DNA from: Synechococcus sp. CBW1108
Lineage (GTDB): Bacteria; Cyanobacteriota; Cyanobacteriia; PCC-6307; Cyanobiaceae
Assembly: GCF_015840335.1 (NCBI RefSeq)
Contig: NZ_CP060395.1
Coordinates: 868,001-932,000 of the forward strand
DNA length: 64,000 bases
Direction of reading: 5' to 3'
Below are positions 44,587 through 57,586 of the stretch, in pieces. The notes below the pieces were generated by a model that saw nothing but the letters and a program-made list of their open reading frames with translations, had not been told where the DNA came from and did no database searches. The translations under genes and the position numbers were made by a program. Each line of letters opens with the position of its first letter. The first letter of the stretch is position 1.

Positions 44587-44721
44587 ATGGACACCAGCCG
44601 GCTTCTGCTTGCCTTCCTTGCATTCGGTGCGGCATGTACAACCCTTTGGGCTTGGATGCTTGCCAACTCCGGTAACCCCGCCCCCGTTGGAGGGCCCATC
44701 TCACGCCAATCCAGGCAATGA
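44587..44721 (+). CDS. Very small membrane protein (44 residues)
   Basis: ATG 44587 opens a 44-codon frame ending at TGA 44719-44721: MDTSRLLLAFLAFGAACTTLWAW as one membrane helix, then a short polar tail LANSGNPAPVGGPISRQSRQ. An AAGG lies before the ATG. It is co-directional with the DUF2973-like gene 47 bases downstream. No family recognised; the hydrophobic/polar split and upstream purines support it. Confidence 0.4.
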   Translation: MDTSRLLLAFLAFGAACTTLWAWMLANSGNPAPVGGPISRQSRQ

Positions 44722-44768
44722 TGGATTCAAGGCCCCTTTTGCCCTGATCTTCGGCCTGCCCCCCGGCC

Positions 44769-45071
44769 ATGAATGCCCTGGTCTCCCAGCTCCTCCCCCT
44801 CATCTATTTGGCCTGCTTGGTGGCCCTGCTGTGGCAGGCCTTCAAAGTGATGGGGCAAGGTTTCCGGGCAATCCCCAGACCGGGCGATCCTGATGCGGCC
44901 GGCACCCTCCCCAACCCGTCTGCAGCCGAGTCCCCTACCGATCGCACCGGACGCTTGACCATCCATCCCGAGCTCCTCGATGCCGATGGCCAGCTAACCG
45001 ACGAAGACCTGCTCACCGTGCGCTTCAGCGGTGACAACGAGCAGCCCGCTTACCCGGGTGACCCCAACTGA
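44769..45071 (+). CDS. DUF2973-like small membrane-anchored protein
   Basis: A 100-residue protein with one N-terminal helix (LVSQLLPLIYLACLVALLWQAFKVMGQ) and a soluble tail containing HPELLDADGQLTDEDLLTVRF, which resembles the conserved C-terminal block of the cyanobacterial DUF2973 family. Function unknown. The next gene on the same strand starts 43 bases downstream. Confidence 0.7.
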   Translation: MNALVSQLLPLIYLACLVALLWQAFKVMGQGFRAIPRPGDPDAAGTLPNPSAAESPTDRTGRLTIHPELLDADGQLTDEDLLTVRFSGDNEQPAYPGDPN

Positions 45072-45114
45072 ATAGGCTCACCGTTGAGCAAGCGCTTTTC
45101 AGCGGAGACAGAAG

Positions 45115-45498
45115 GTGGATCAACGGACCAAAATCGTGGCAGCTGTGCTGGCGAACCTGAAGTTACCGCCGCGGTTCCGCCTCAAGCTGATCAAGGAGGA
45201 TCCGATCCGGCTGGAGCTGAGCATTACCCCCGCCTACGGCAAGGATCCGATCCTGGTGGGCTTGGTGGAATCCCAAGACCTGGTGGCCCGCCGCGACCGC
45301 GAAGGCCGCATCCCCCGTGACCTGCAGGGGACGTGGGACTGGACCGTGCGCCACGGCAAGGTCAGCACCGGCGGCTGGAACCCCTATCTCAAGGAGGCCC
45401 TGCAGACCATGTTTGAAACGGGTCTACCCGCCATCGTCTACGAGGAGCTCACCGGCGAGGCCTACCACCCTGTCGATGGCGTCCGTCACGTGCGCTGA
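45115..45498 (+). CDS. Conserved hypothetical protein upstream of hrpB
   Basis: From GTG 45115 the product is 127 residues with alpha/beta character: LKLPPRFRLKLIKEDPIRLE, DPILVGLVESQDLVARR, GTWDWTVRHGKVSTGGWNPY and GLPAIVYEELTGEAYHPVDG. It reads as a compact, well-conserved globular protein of cyanobacteria, but I know no function. The stop is followed within 24 bases by the HrpB coding region. Confidence 0.65.
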   Translation: MDQRTKIVAAVLANLKLPPRFRLKLIKEDPIRLELSITPAYGKDPILVGLVESQDLVARRDREGRIPRDLQGTWDWTVRHGKVSTGGWNPYLKEALQTMFETGLPAIVYEELTGEAYHPVDGVRHVR

Positions 45499-45521
45499 TC
45501 CCAACCACGACACCCACTCCC

Positions 45522-48065
45522 CTGCCGATTGACGGGCTCCTAGGGCCGCTGCTCGAGGCCTGTAAACCCGAGGCCACGGTGCTGCTGCAGGCCCCACCGG
45601 GGGCGGGCAAAACAACCCGAGTACCCCTTGCCCTGCTGGAGCCCCCAGCCGGCAGCGTCTGCCACAGCCCCATCGGCAGGATCTGGATGCTGGAGCCCCG
45701 CCGGCTGGCGGCCAAAGCTGCAGCCCAACGGCTGGCCGCCGAGCTCGGCGAATCGGTGGGCGAGCGGGTTGGTTACAGCGTTCGGCTGGAGTCATGCACC
45801 TCGGCTGCAACCCGGCTGGAGGTGCTCACCGACGGGCTGTTCCTCAGGCGCCTCCAGGCGGATCCCGGCCTCGCTGGGGTGGACTGCCTGATCTTCGATG
45901 AATTCCATGAGCGGGGGGCCGACACCGACCTGGCCCTGGCCCTGGTGCGCCAGGCCCGCGAACTGCTCAGGCCTGATCTGAGGCTGGTGGTGATGTCGGC
46001 CACCCTCAACCTGGCCCCCCTGGCCCAGCAACTCCCTGGGGCCGCCGTGCTCAGCAGCGAGGGCCGCTGCCACCCGGTGACGATCAGCCACCAAACGCCC
46101 AGGGCCGATGAGCGGCTGGAGCAGCAGGTGGTGCGCGCCCTGGAGCAGCACTGGCTCGAGCAGCGGGGCCAGGGCGAAACCGTGCTGGTGTTCCTGCCGG
46201 GCCTGCGGGAGATCCAGGCCTGCAGCCGGGCCATTGCTGCCACCAGCTGGGGGCAGGCGATCGACTGCGTGCCCCTGCACGGCAACCTGCCCCTGGCGGC
46301 CCAGGGCTGCGCCATCGGCCCGGCCCAGCAAGCCGCCGGCAAGGTGGTTCTGGCCACCTCCATCGCCGAGAGCTCCCTCACCCTGGCCGGAGTCACCCTG
46401 GTGCTCGACAGCGGCCTCAGCCGTCGCAACCGCTTCAACCCCGGCAGCGGCATGGACGGCCTGGTGACCGTGCCGGCCAGCCTGGCCAGCGCCGAGCAGC
46501 GGGCGGGGCGGGCGGGACGGCTGGGGCCGGGCCGTTGCCTGCGGCTGTGGTCACCGGCCGAACAGCGGCGGCGGCCGGCCTTCGACCCGCCGGAACTGAT
46601 GGAGCTCGATCCCATGCCCCTGGCCCTGCAGCTGGCCCGCTGGGGCGACCCCCTGGGCACCAGCCTGGCCTGGCTGGATCCGCCCCCAGCGCAGCCCCTG
46701 CAGGAAGCCCGCCAGCAACTCAGCCAGCTCGGCGCCATCGATGGGCAAGGCCGCCTGAGCGACCACGGCCAGAGGCTGGCCCAGCTAGGGCTGCATCCGC
46801 GCCTGGCCCAGTTATTGCTGCTCGGTGAACAACGCGGCCAGCTCGAACTGGCCTGCGCCCTGGCGGTGCTGCTCAGCGAGCGGGATCCCCTGCCGCGCCA
46901 GGAGGCGGGCTGCGACCTAGTGCGCCGCCTTGACTGGCTGGCGGCGGACAGCCCGGCCGATGGCCGCCGGCGGCAGCTGCGGCAGATTCAGGCCCAGCTG
47001 CGGCGCCAGGTGCGCCAGCTCGCACCCCATCCCCCCCACGCAGCGGCCGCAGAGCCAGGGCGGCTTGGCAGCATCGCCGACTCAGCTGCCCTACTGGTGG
47101 CCGCCGCCTACCCCGAGCGGCTGGCCCTGGCCAGACCCGGCAGGCCTGGTCGGTTTCTGTTGAGCGGCGGACGCGGTGCCGTTCTCCATCCCGGCGACCC
47201 CCTGGTGGCCAGCCCCGCCCTGGCCATTGCCCAGCTAGACGGCCAGGGTCAGGAAGCCCGGATTCAGCTGGCGCTGGCCCTGGATCCGGAGCAGCTGCGG
47301 GAGTTGGCCCGGCAGCCTGGCGGGCTAGGGCGTACCCAGTTGGACAGTCGCTGGGATGGGGAAGCCCAGCGGGTGCGCAGCGAACGCTGCCTCTGCCTTG
47401 GATCGCTGGTGTTGGAACGCCAGCCCTGGAACGGTGCCGATCCCGAGGCCATCGGCAGGGCGCTGCTGGATGGGCTGCGGCAGCTGGGATTGGAGGCGCT
47501 GCCCTGGGATCGCTCCAGCCGCCAACTTCAACACCGCCTCAGCATGGCCCACCAACACCTCGGCGATCCCTGGCCCAATCGCAGCCAGGCCTGGCTGCTC
47601 TCCGAACTGGAGACCTGGCTCGGGCCCCGGCTCCCGGGCCTGCGCAGCCGCGACGATCTGCAGACAATCCCCCTGGAGGAGGCGCTCTGGGGCGACTGCC
47701 CCTGGAGCCTGCGCCCCCAGCTGGAGCGGCTCTTGCCGGCGGGCCTGACCGTGCCCTCCGGTCGCAGGGTGGAGCTGGACTACAGCAGCGGCCTGCCGGT
47801 GCTGGCCGTGAAATTGCAGGAGCTCTTCGGGGCCAGCGCCAACCCCACGGTGCTCGGGGGCAAGCTGGCCGTGACCGTGCAGCTCCTTACCCCGGCGGGG
47901 AGGCCCGCGGCCGTCACCCAGGACCTGGCGGGCTTCTGGCAGGGCGGCTACCAGGAGGTGCGCAGGCAACTGCGGGGGCGCTATCCCAAACACCCTTGGC
48001 CAGAAGATCCGAGCCAGGCCCAGGCCACTGCCCTGACCAAGTCCCAGGCGAGCCGATTGCCGTAG
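45522..48065 (+). CDS. hrpB: ATP-dependent helicase HrpB (DEAH box)
   Basis: A large DEAH-family helicase. Walker A is APPGAGKTT, motif II FDEFHERGAD (a DEFH variant of DEAH), motif III MSATLN, motif V ATSIAESSLTLAGV and motif VI SAEQRAGRAGRLGPG. The C-terminal HrpB-specific part follows, to about residue 845. The family N-terminus LPIDGLLGPLLEAC is encoded just before the Walker A but has no ATG, GTG or TTG start; CTG 45522 is the most plausible. The first usual start (GTG 45579) would sit only a few residues before Walker A. HrpB acts on RNA or RNP; its precise role is unclear. Confidence 0.88.
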   Translation: MPIDGLLGPLLEACKPEATVLLQAPPGAGKTTRVPLALLEPPAGSVCHSPIGRIWMLEPRRLAAKAAAQRLAAELGESVGERVGYSVRLESCTSAATRLEVLTDGLFLRRLQADPGLAGVDCLIFDEFHERGADTDLALALVRQARELLRPDLRLVVMSATLNLAPLAQQLPGAAVLSSEGRCHPVTISHQTPRADERLEQQVVRALEQHWLEQRGQGETVLVFLPGLREIQACSRAIAATSWGQAIDCVPLHGNLPLAAQGCAIGPAQQAAGKVVLATSIAESSLTLAGVTLVLDSGLSRRNRFNPGSGMDGLVTVPASLASAEQRAGRAGRLGPGRCLRLWSPAEQRRRPAFDPPELMELDPMPLALQLARWGDPLGTSLAWLDPPPAQPLQEARQQLSQLGAIDGQGRLSDHGQRLAQLGLHPRLAQLLLLGEQRGQLELACALAVLLSERDPLPRQEAGCDLVRRLDWLAADSPADGRRRQLRQIQAQLRRQVRQLAPHPPHAAAAEPGRLGSIADSAALLVAAAYPERLALARPGRPGRFLLSGGRGAVLHPGDPLVASPALAIAQLDGQGQEARIQLALALDPEQLRELARQPGGLGRTQLDSRWDGEAQRVRSERCLCLGSLVLERQPWNGADPEAIGRALLDGLRQLGLEALPWDRSSRQLQHRLSMAHQHLGDPWPNRSQAWLLSELETWLGPRLPGLRSRDDLQTIPLEEALWGDCPWSLRPQLERLLPAGLTVPSGRRVELDYSSGLPVLAVKLQELFGASANPTVLGGKLAVTVQLLTPAGRPAAVTQDLAGFWQGGYQEVRRQLRGRYPKHPWPEDPSQAQATALTKSQASRLP

Positions 48066-48117
48066 TCGCCCCCATGGGCTCCCGGCCCAGGGCTGGTCCA
48101 AACTGGCAGCTTCTCGA

Positions 48118-48303
48118 ATGCACCGCTTGGCTCGCTTCTACGTGAAGAACCGCCGCGATGGGTCGAGGCTGCTCAGCACTGCCCTGGTGATCTGTGCTGC
48201 GGGCCTGATCCGAATCGACCAACCGATCGGCCAGGCGGTTGCCCTTGGGGCGGGCCTGATCAGCGCCTACTGGTGGCATTGCTACCGCCAACTCCAGCAA
48301 TGA
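48118..48303 (+). CDS. Small membrane protein upstream of xseA
   Basis: A 61-residue protein with a basic start (MHRLARFYVKNRRDGSRLL) and one or two helices (STALVICAAGLIRI, AVALGAGLISAYWW). Its TGA (48301-48303) overlaps the xseA ATG (48300-48302), indicating translational coupling to the exonuclease genes. No family recognised. It is the first gene of the xse unit. Confidence 0.6.
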   Translation: MHRLARFYVKNRRDGSRLLSTALVICAAGLIRIDQPIGQAVALGAGLISAYWWHCYRQLQQ

Positions 48304-49475
48304 CAGGATCGGGCGACAGCCCCACCATCCCGCGCTACAGCGTTGCGGAGCTAAATGGGGCCGTGGCCAGCCTGCTGGAGCGAGGCTTTGCGCCCCGCTT
48401 TCTGCTGGATGCCACCGTCAGCAGACCCCAGCTCAAGAAGGGCCATCTCTGGATGACCTTGGTCGATGGTCAGGCCTCGATCACGGCGGTGGTGTGGGCC
48501 TCCCAGCTGGCCAGGCTCAGTTTCGTACCGGCCGATGGGGACGGCGTGGTGGTGGTGGGCAAGCTGAATTTTTGGAGCAGTCGGGCCAGCCTCTGCGTCC
48601 AAGCCCTGGAGATTCGGCCCAGCCTCAGCAGCGTGCTGCGCCAATTTGAGCAGGTGCGCGACCAGCTGGCCCGCGAAGGGCTCCTGGATCCGGCCCGCAA
48701 AAGGCCCCTGCCCCCCTTCCCGCAACGCATCGCCCTGCTGACGAGCTGCCCCAGCTCGGCATTGGCCGACATGCTGCGCACGGCCGCCGAGCGCTGGCCC
48801 GCCACCCGGCTGCTGGTGGTTCCGATTCCAGTGCAGGGGCCCGTCCAAAGGCAAATCGAAGAGGCCTTGATACGGGTCGGCAATCAGGCCGAAGCGATGG
48901 GCATCGAAGCCGTGGTGCTTGCCCGCGGCGGGGGCAGCCGGGAGGATCTGGCGGTCTTTGACCACCAGGAGCTGGCCCTCTGCCTGGCCAACTGCCCGGT
49001 GCCCGTGGTGAGCGGCATTGGCCATGAAGATGACACCACCATCGCCGACCTGGTGGCCGACCTGCGGGCGGCTACACCTACGGCCGCCGTGGTGGCCCTG
49101 CTGCCCGACCAGGTAACGGTCCGCCAAGGGCTGCGGCAACAGGCCGTCCATCTGGGACAGCTGGGAAGGGCGCGGCTCCAAGGGGAACGCCAGCGTCTCG
49201 GCCACCAGCGTGAACGACTGGAAATCCTGCATCCGCGCAGCCTGCTGGCGGCCAGACGGGCCGGCCTGCTGCATGCGCAGCAATTGCTAAAAGCCCTCTC
49301 ACCCCAGCATCAGCTGGCAAGGGGATTCAGCCTGGTGCACAACGCCGATGGGCAGCTGGTGCGCTCAATCCAGCACCTAAAGCAAGGTGACCTGCTTGCG
49401 CTCCAGTTGGGCGATGGCCAAGTGGGCACGGAAGTGCGCGAGATTTACGGGCCCGCCGAACCGGTCGAGTCCTGA
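48300..49475 (+). CDS. xseA: Exodeoxyribonuclease VII large subunit
   Basis: A 391-residue subunit from ATG 48300, in the ATGA overlap with the small membrane protein gene. N-terminal OB-fold (YSVAELNGAVASLLERGF), catalytic-domain segments RIALLTSCPSSALADML, VVLARGGGSREDLAVFDHQE and PVVSGIGHEDDTTIADLVAD, then a helical coiled-coil that binds XseB. It degrades single-stranded DNA to short oligonucleotides in repair. The small subunit gene follows 3 bases later. Confidence 0.94.
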   Translation: MTGSGDSPTIPRYSVAELNGAVASLLERGFAPRFLLDATVSRPQLKKGHLWMTLVDGQASITAVVWASQLARLSFVPADGDGVVVVGKLNFWSSRASLCVQALEIRPSLSSVLRQFEQVRDQLAREGLLDPARKRPLPPFPQRIALLTSCPSSALADMLRTAAERWPATRLLVVPIPVQGPVQRQIEEALIRVGNQAEAMGIEAVVLARGGGSREDLAVFDHQELALCLANCPVPVVSGIGHEDDTTIADLVADLRAATPTAAVVALLPDQVTVRQGLRQQAVHLGQLGRARLQGERQRLGHQRERLEILHPRSLLAARRAGLLHAQQLLKALSPQHQLARGFSLVHNADGQLVRSIQHLKQGDLLALQLGDGQVGTEVREIYGPAEPVES

Positions 49476-49478
49476 GCC

Positions 49479-49733
49479 ATGCCCAAGGCCAAAAGCACCA
49501 AAAACAGCTCTGGCGAAAGCGATCTTTCTTACAACGAAGCCCACACTGCCCTGCAACTCACCCTGGCGGCCCTGCAGGCCAATGACCTCGACGTGGAGGA
49601 GATGGCCGGCCTCTATCGAAGGGCCCGGAGCTATCTGGATCGCTGCGAGGTTCTTCTGACCAGGGTGGAAGAGGAGGTGATGGTGTGGAATGAAGGCAGT
49701 GAAACGCCCGTTCCCCTCAGCGATTCCCCGTGA
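49479..49733 (+). CDS. xseB: Exodeoxyribonuclease VII small subunit
   Basis: An 84-residue helical-hairpin protein: LSYNEAHTALQLTLAALQAN, DLDVEEMAGLYRRARSYL, then DRCEVLLTRVEEEVMVW, the usual XseB pattern with an acidic C-terminus. Several XseB bind one XseA. It follows xseA directly, and its TGA overlaps the GTG of the next gene. Confidence 0.92.
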   Translation: MPKAKSTKNSSGESDLSYNEAHTALQLTLAALQANDLDVEEMAGLYRRARSYLDRCEVLLTRVEEEVMVWNEGSETPVPLSDSP

Positions 49734-50119
49734 GCAGCACCCAACCCAGCAAGCCAGCGACTGGCAACCCCCTGCTCAAGTGGATCTACCTGACCCTCGC
49801 GATCGCCGGGGCGGTGCTGCCCTGGCTTGCCAACATCGAATTCATTCGCGAATACGGATCCAGCTTCGATCTGGGCCTGTTTGTGCAACTGGCAAATGCC
49901 AATCCAGCCGCCGGTTCCCTCTCTCGTGATCTGGCTATCGGTGCCACAGCTGTGGTGATCTGGATAGTGCAGGAGAGTCGCAGACTGGAGATGCGCGGCC
50001 TGGCTTGGGTTCTGCTCTGCTCAGTGACAGTCGCTTTTGCCTGCGGGGCACCCCTATTTCTGTACCTAAGGGAGCGCAGGCTGGCCGAGCTGGCAGCAGA
50101 AGCCAACCCATTGGCCTAA
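49730..50119 (+). CDS. DUF2834-family membrane protein
   Basis: A 129-residue protein starting at GTG 49730 (GTGA with the xseB stop). It has three or four helices: LKWIYLTLAIAGAVLPWLA, then ANPAAGSLSRDLAIGATAVV and RGLAWVLLCSVTVAFACGAPLFLYL. The PWLANIEF, FVQLANANPAAGSLSRD and DLAIGATAVVIWIVQESRR blocks follow the DUF2834 pattern. Function unknown. It converges with the zinc-ribbon gene; their stop codons overlap. Confidence 0.8.
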   Translation: MSSTQPSKPATGNPLLKWIYLTLAIAGAVLPWLANIEFIREYGSSFDLGLFVQLANANPAAGSLSRDLAIGATAVVIWIVQESRRLEMRGLAWVLLCSVTVAFACGAPLFLYLRERRLAELAAEANPLA

Positions 50120-50451
50120 TCCTCCTCAACGACCTCAACGTCAATGGTGATATTGCTGGCATCGAGCTGGTCCTGGCTTGAGGTTGGGTTGGAACCGCCA
50201 TCGAGGGGGGAGCCACATGCCGGGCATAGGTCGGGGGCAGTGCTGGTGAAACCGCAGGCCGGGCATGGCCGCAGCCTCCTTTGCAGCACCTGCCAGGCCA
50301 CGAAACCAGCCGCGCCCAGCAACAGGGGCAAAAGCAGAAAAAGCAGGGTGAGGCCACCGAGAAGATCGAGTAGAAAGCGCCCTGCCGGGCCTGGGGCAAG
50401 CAAAAGTAGGGCCAACAGCAGGAGCCAGATCCAGGTGTTTGATCGCTGCAT
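50116..50451 (-). CDS. Membrane protein with a C-terminal zinc-ribbon
   Basis: From ATG 50451, 111 residues: two close Leu-rich helices (WIWLLLLALLLLAPGPAG and LGGLTLLFLLLPLLLGAAGFV), then a four-cysteine ribbon (RPCPACGFTSTAPDLCPACGS), CX2C-X11-CX2C, fit to hold one zinc ion. An acidic tail follows. It starts 22 bases after the BrkB-like gene and so is probably co-transcribed with it. No specific function is evident. Confidence 0.7.
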   Translation of the reverse strand: MQRSNTWIWLLLLALLLLAPGPAGRFLLDLLGGLTLLFLLLPLLLGAAGFVAWQVLQRRLRPCPACGFTSTAPDLCPACGSPLDGGSNPTSSQDQLDASNITIDVEVVEED

Positions 50452-50473
50452 CTCAGCTAGCTGGCCTGGGGCC

Positions 50474-51397
50474 TCAGGGAAGTCCCATCCTGACGCGGGA
50501 GCGCCGGTGCAGAACAACGGAAAGGCACTGGCCGTAGTAGATGATTACCCCAACCAACCAAACCCAAAGACTCAGCACCAACACGGCACCGACAAGTCCA
50601 TAGGCCTGGAAACGGACGCCAAGGGTCACCAGCACCCTGCCGAGCACAAGGTTGAAGAAGGTGAGTGAAGTGCCAATCAACAGGGCCCCCGGCACCAAGG
50701 GGCGCCAATTAATTCGGCGTGACGGCAACACCCAGAGCAATAACAGGGAAGCGCCGACGCTGAGCAGCAGGGAAATTGCCAGATCCACCCCCCAGGAAAC
50801 GGGCTGCTGAATCAGACCAGCCCAGGGCCAGATGCTCAGCAAGCCATCCCGCAGACCAGCTGAGCCAAACAAGCGCATGTTGGTGAAAAGTTGATCCACA
50901 GCGATCAGCAATGCAAACAGGAGAACCAGACCAAAGGCCTTGATTCGCAGCTGCAAGTAGCGGATCACCAGCTCCTGCCAGGACAATCCCTCCAGCCCAA
51001 AAGGGCGATCCCACCACAAACGATCAGCACCGCGCTGCAGGGTGAGGTATGCATTGCTGGCCGTCATCACCAACACAACCGCGCCAAAAAGGCCCGCGCC
51101 AAAACCCTGCCTCAGAAATGCGGCAAGGGTTGAAGCGAACAGGGGAAAAGCCGTAGCGGGCAGAAAATCAGCCACTAGGGAGATCAACCGCTCATACAAA
51201 CCCTCATCTCTCCCCAGCAACTTCGCCGCCAGGGAGAGGGCTATCAACAGGACGGGGAACGACGATTGCAGGCTGTGATAGGCAAAAGCAGCGCTTAAAT
51301 CAACGCAGTCAAATCTCAGCCAGAGGCGGTATGCCAGCCAGAACGGCTTCCAACATCGACGCGAGCTTGCCAGGGTCATTCGCCGCCGCAGGTACAT
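50474..51397 (-). CDS. YihY/BrkB-family inner-membrane protein
   Basis: About 307 residues from ATG 51397 (ATG 51379 is also possible; the frame is open to 51472 but overlaps the rRNA terminator and 5S gene). Six or seven helices with the family segments DLSAAFAYHSLQSSFPVLLIAL and, near the C-terminus, QAYGLVGAVLVLSLWVWLVGVIIYYGQ. Once named ribonuclease BN, the family is now treated as a membrane protein or transporter of unknown substrate. It follows the rRNA operon on the same strand behind a strong terminator. Confidence 0.85.
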   Translation of the reverse strand: MYLRRRMTLASSRRCWKPFWLAYRLWLRFDCVDLSAAFAYHSLQSSFPVLLIALSLAAKLLGRDEGLYERLISLVADFLPATAFPLFASTLAAFLRQGFGAGLFGAVVLVMTASNAYLTLQRGADRLWWDRPFGLEGLSWQELVIRYLQLRIKAFGLVLLFALLIAVDQLFTNMRLFGSAGLRDGLLSIWPWAGLIQQPVSWGVDLAISLLLSVGASLLLLWVLPSRRINWRPLVPGALLIGTSLTFFNLVLGRVLVTLGVRFQAYGLVGAVLVLSLWVWLVGVIIYYGQCLSVVLHRRSRVRMGLP

Positions 51398-51417
51398 CAA
51401 GCAACCAGCCAAACAAC

Positions 51418-51446
51418 AAAAAAGCCACCCCTCGGGGTGGCTTTTT
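51418..51446 (-). terminator. Terminator of the rRNA operon (works on both strands)
   Basis: Read on the minus strand, after the 5S gene: a 7-bp stem GCCACCC/GGGTGGC with a loop of CGAG, flanked by A-runs on one side and T-runs on the other (GGCTTTTTT). It lies 18 bases past the 5S end. The other strand has CTTTTTATT after the stem, so it could also stop transcripts entering from the plus strand. Confidence 0.85.
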
Positions 51447-51463
51447 ATTGGAATAAAAGTTTT

Positions 51464-51581
51464 ACCTGGCATCGAGCTATTTTCTCAGGGGGCTGCCCCC
51501 CAAATATCGTTGCCGCTGCAGCGTTTCACAACCGAGTTCGAGATGGATCGGAGTGGTTCCACTGCGCCATGGACACCAGGA
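51464..51581 (-). rRNA. rrf: 5S ribosomal RNA
   Basis: The minus strand from 51581 reads TCCTGGTGTCCATGGCGCAG and later GAACTCGGTTGTGAAACG, ending GATGCCAGGT, the conserved cyanobacterial 5S sequence with matching 5'/3' ends. About 118 bases. Last gene of the rRNA operon. Confidence 0.92.
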
Positions 51582-51734
51582 TAATCTTCACTCCCAGGTT
51601 GAACCCTGAGAACTGCATAGGAAAAGTCAACCAGTCACCCCAAGCGGCAACGCCATGCGACGTACCTCAGGAAGATAGGGGCTGACCGTCTGGAAAAAAG
51701 CTGTGTCATCGCTGACACCTAAGAGCTTGAGTAA

Positions 51735-54620
<2,886 letters not shown>

Positions 54621-55165
54621 AATTTATACTTCCAGTTCTTGGCAGCTTCGATTTCTCGAACTACGCGCGGCTGTTGAGGCCGATTCTCGCTGGATTCACC
54701 TCCACCAGGCTCCATAATTGCTTATGGAGACTAATGCGGTTTGAATGCCAGGATCAAACTCACTTGTCCTCGGCGGACAGGTAAGAAAACTGAAAGCTCT
54801 CGGCTCTTAAAACTCAATAGAATTTTCTTGATTTCTCTCCCACCGCCTGTCCATTGCTGAACCAGCGATCGGGCTAAAAATCAAGCATCCATGAGATGCT
54901 TTATTTCCAGACTTTCCTATACAGTTGTCAAGGTTCTGCTGAAATACACACGGCCCCATTTATGGGGCAATTATGAATCCAGCGTCCTTCCATCCTATCG
55001 ATGGAAAGAAGCTGAAATCAACAGCAAATTTTCCAGATCACCTACACGGCTGCACTCCCCTGCTGAGCTGCCATGCTGTAGTTCCCTGATGTAGTGCACT
55101 GCGGCACACTTAGTTTCTATGCAATGGCATAACTGGTTTGGCTTGAAGGCTGAGCAAACATTGGA
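54621..55165 (-). other. 23S-tRNA-Ala internal transcribed spacer
   Basis: This 545-base spacer between the 23S gene and tRNA-Ala is A/T-richer than the surroundings. It should contain the RNase III processing stems that flank the 23S gene. No protein gene is credible. Confidence 0.7.
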
Positions 55166-55238
55166 TGGAGGTTAGCGGACTCGAACCGCTGACATCCTGC
55201 TTGCAAAGCAGGCGCTCTACCAACTGAGCTAAACCCCC
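55166..55238 (-). tRNA. tRNA-Ala (anticodon TGC)
   Basis: The minus strand reads GGGGGTTTAGCTCAGTTGGT at the 5' end, anticodon arm CCTGCTTTGCAAGCAGG (anticodon TGC), and T-arm GCGGTTCGAGTCCGC. A 73-base cloverleaf in the rRNA spacer, as usual in cyanobacteria. Confidence 0.97.
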
Positions 55239-55273
55239 AGCCATCAAGTCCTGCCTGCTAAGCAGGCGGTGAA

Positions 55274-55347
<74 letters not shown>

Positions 55348-55535
55348 AGGAGTGTAGCCCGCTTTGGGGTGACCTAGACAAAGTTTAGGAACTGAAATTG
55401 ATAAACTGGTCTCCAGGTTGGTTGCCCAATCCTTCACTAGTTCTCAAATTGAGGTACCGATCGACCTTAGAGATGACAGAATCATGGCCTGAGAATAAAC
55501 TACTCAGACATCACGATTAGTTATTGTATCCCTGT

Positions 55536-57018
<1,483 letters not shown>

Positions 57019-57586
57019 GTAGTCAAGTCCTCTTGGCTTGCGCCTCAACCTGATTTGCTTCTCACCCGCTTCAACCCACTGGCGTAGGTGTCGCAGTTGG
57101 AGCCCCTTCCTCTGACAGAAGGTTGCAAAGAGTGCATTCAGAAATTTCTTTCCTCTTGACTTTCCCGAATCTCAGATCCGGTCGCGCTCGCCTCTCCTAT
57201 CGGCACACCAGCTCCTGTTCCCTCGTGAGAAGGCAACAAAAGCCAACCCATAGGCGCGTCACGCTTTGTTTCTTTTTGACGGGACCTCACACCTTCACTG
57301 CTATTTCGCCACTTACCCAAACTCCTGCAGTCTCCCTCTCAGGTGGCGCAAGAACCCAGGTCAATGACGCAGTGAAAGCGTCAGTTCCTAAACTTTTTAG
57401 TTGTCCAGGTGCTTCCGCTTCCTCCCCCCTCTCGGGAAGCTCTCGGCGGAACGTTGCCTCTCGGCAACTTAGAAAACCTACAACACCGGTCGCTCTCGCT
57501 TCCCCTGCCGTCGGCCTGCTCGCTTGGGCATCTCTCCCTTACGCGCAGTCCATAACCATAACACCTGGGTGGGGTCGAAACAACGA
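57019..57586 (-). other. rRNA operon promoter/leader region, no gene
   Basis: This 568-base stretch lies between the 16S 5' end and the inositol-monophosphatase stop and should contain the rRNA promoter and leader with processing and antitermination signals. Short hairpins are visible (for example GTTGCCGAGAGGCAAC near 57460 on the minus strand). A 155-codon open frame on the other strand is Ser/Thr/Leu-rich and looks fortuitous. I could not assign a -35/-10 pair with confidence. Confidence 0.6.
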
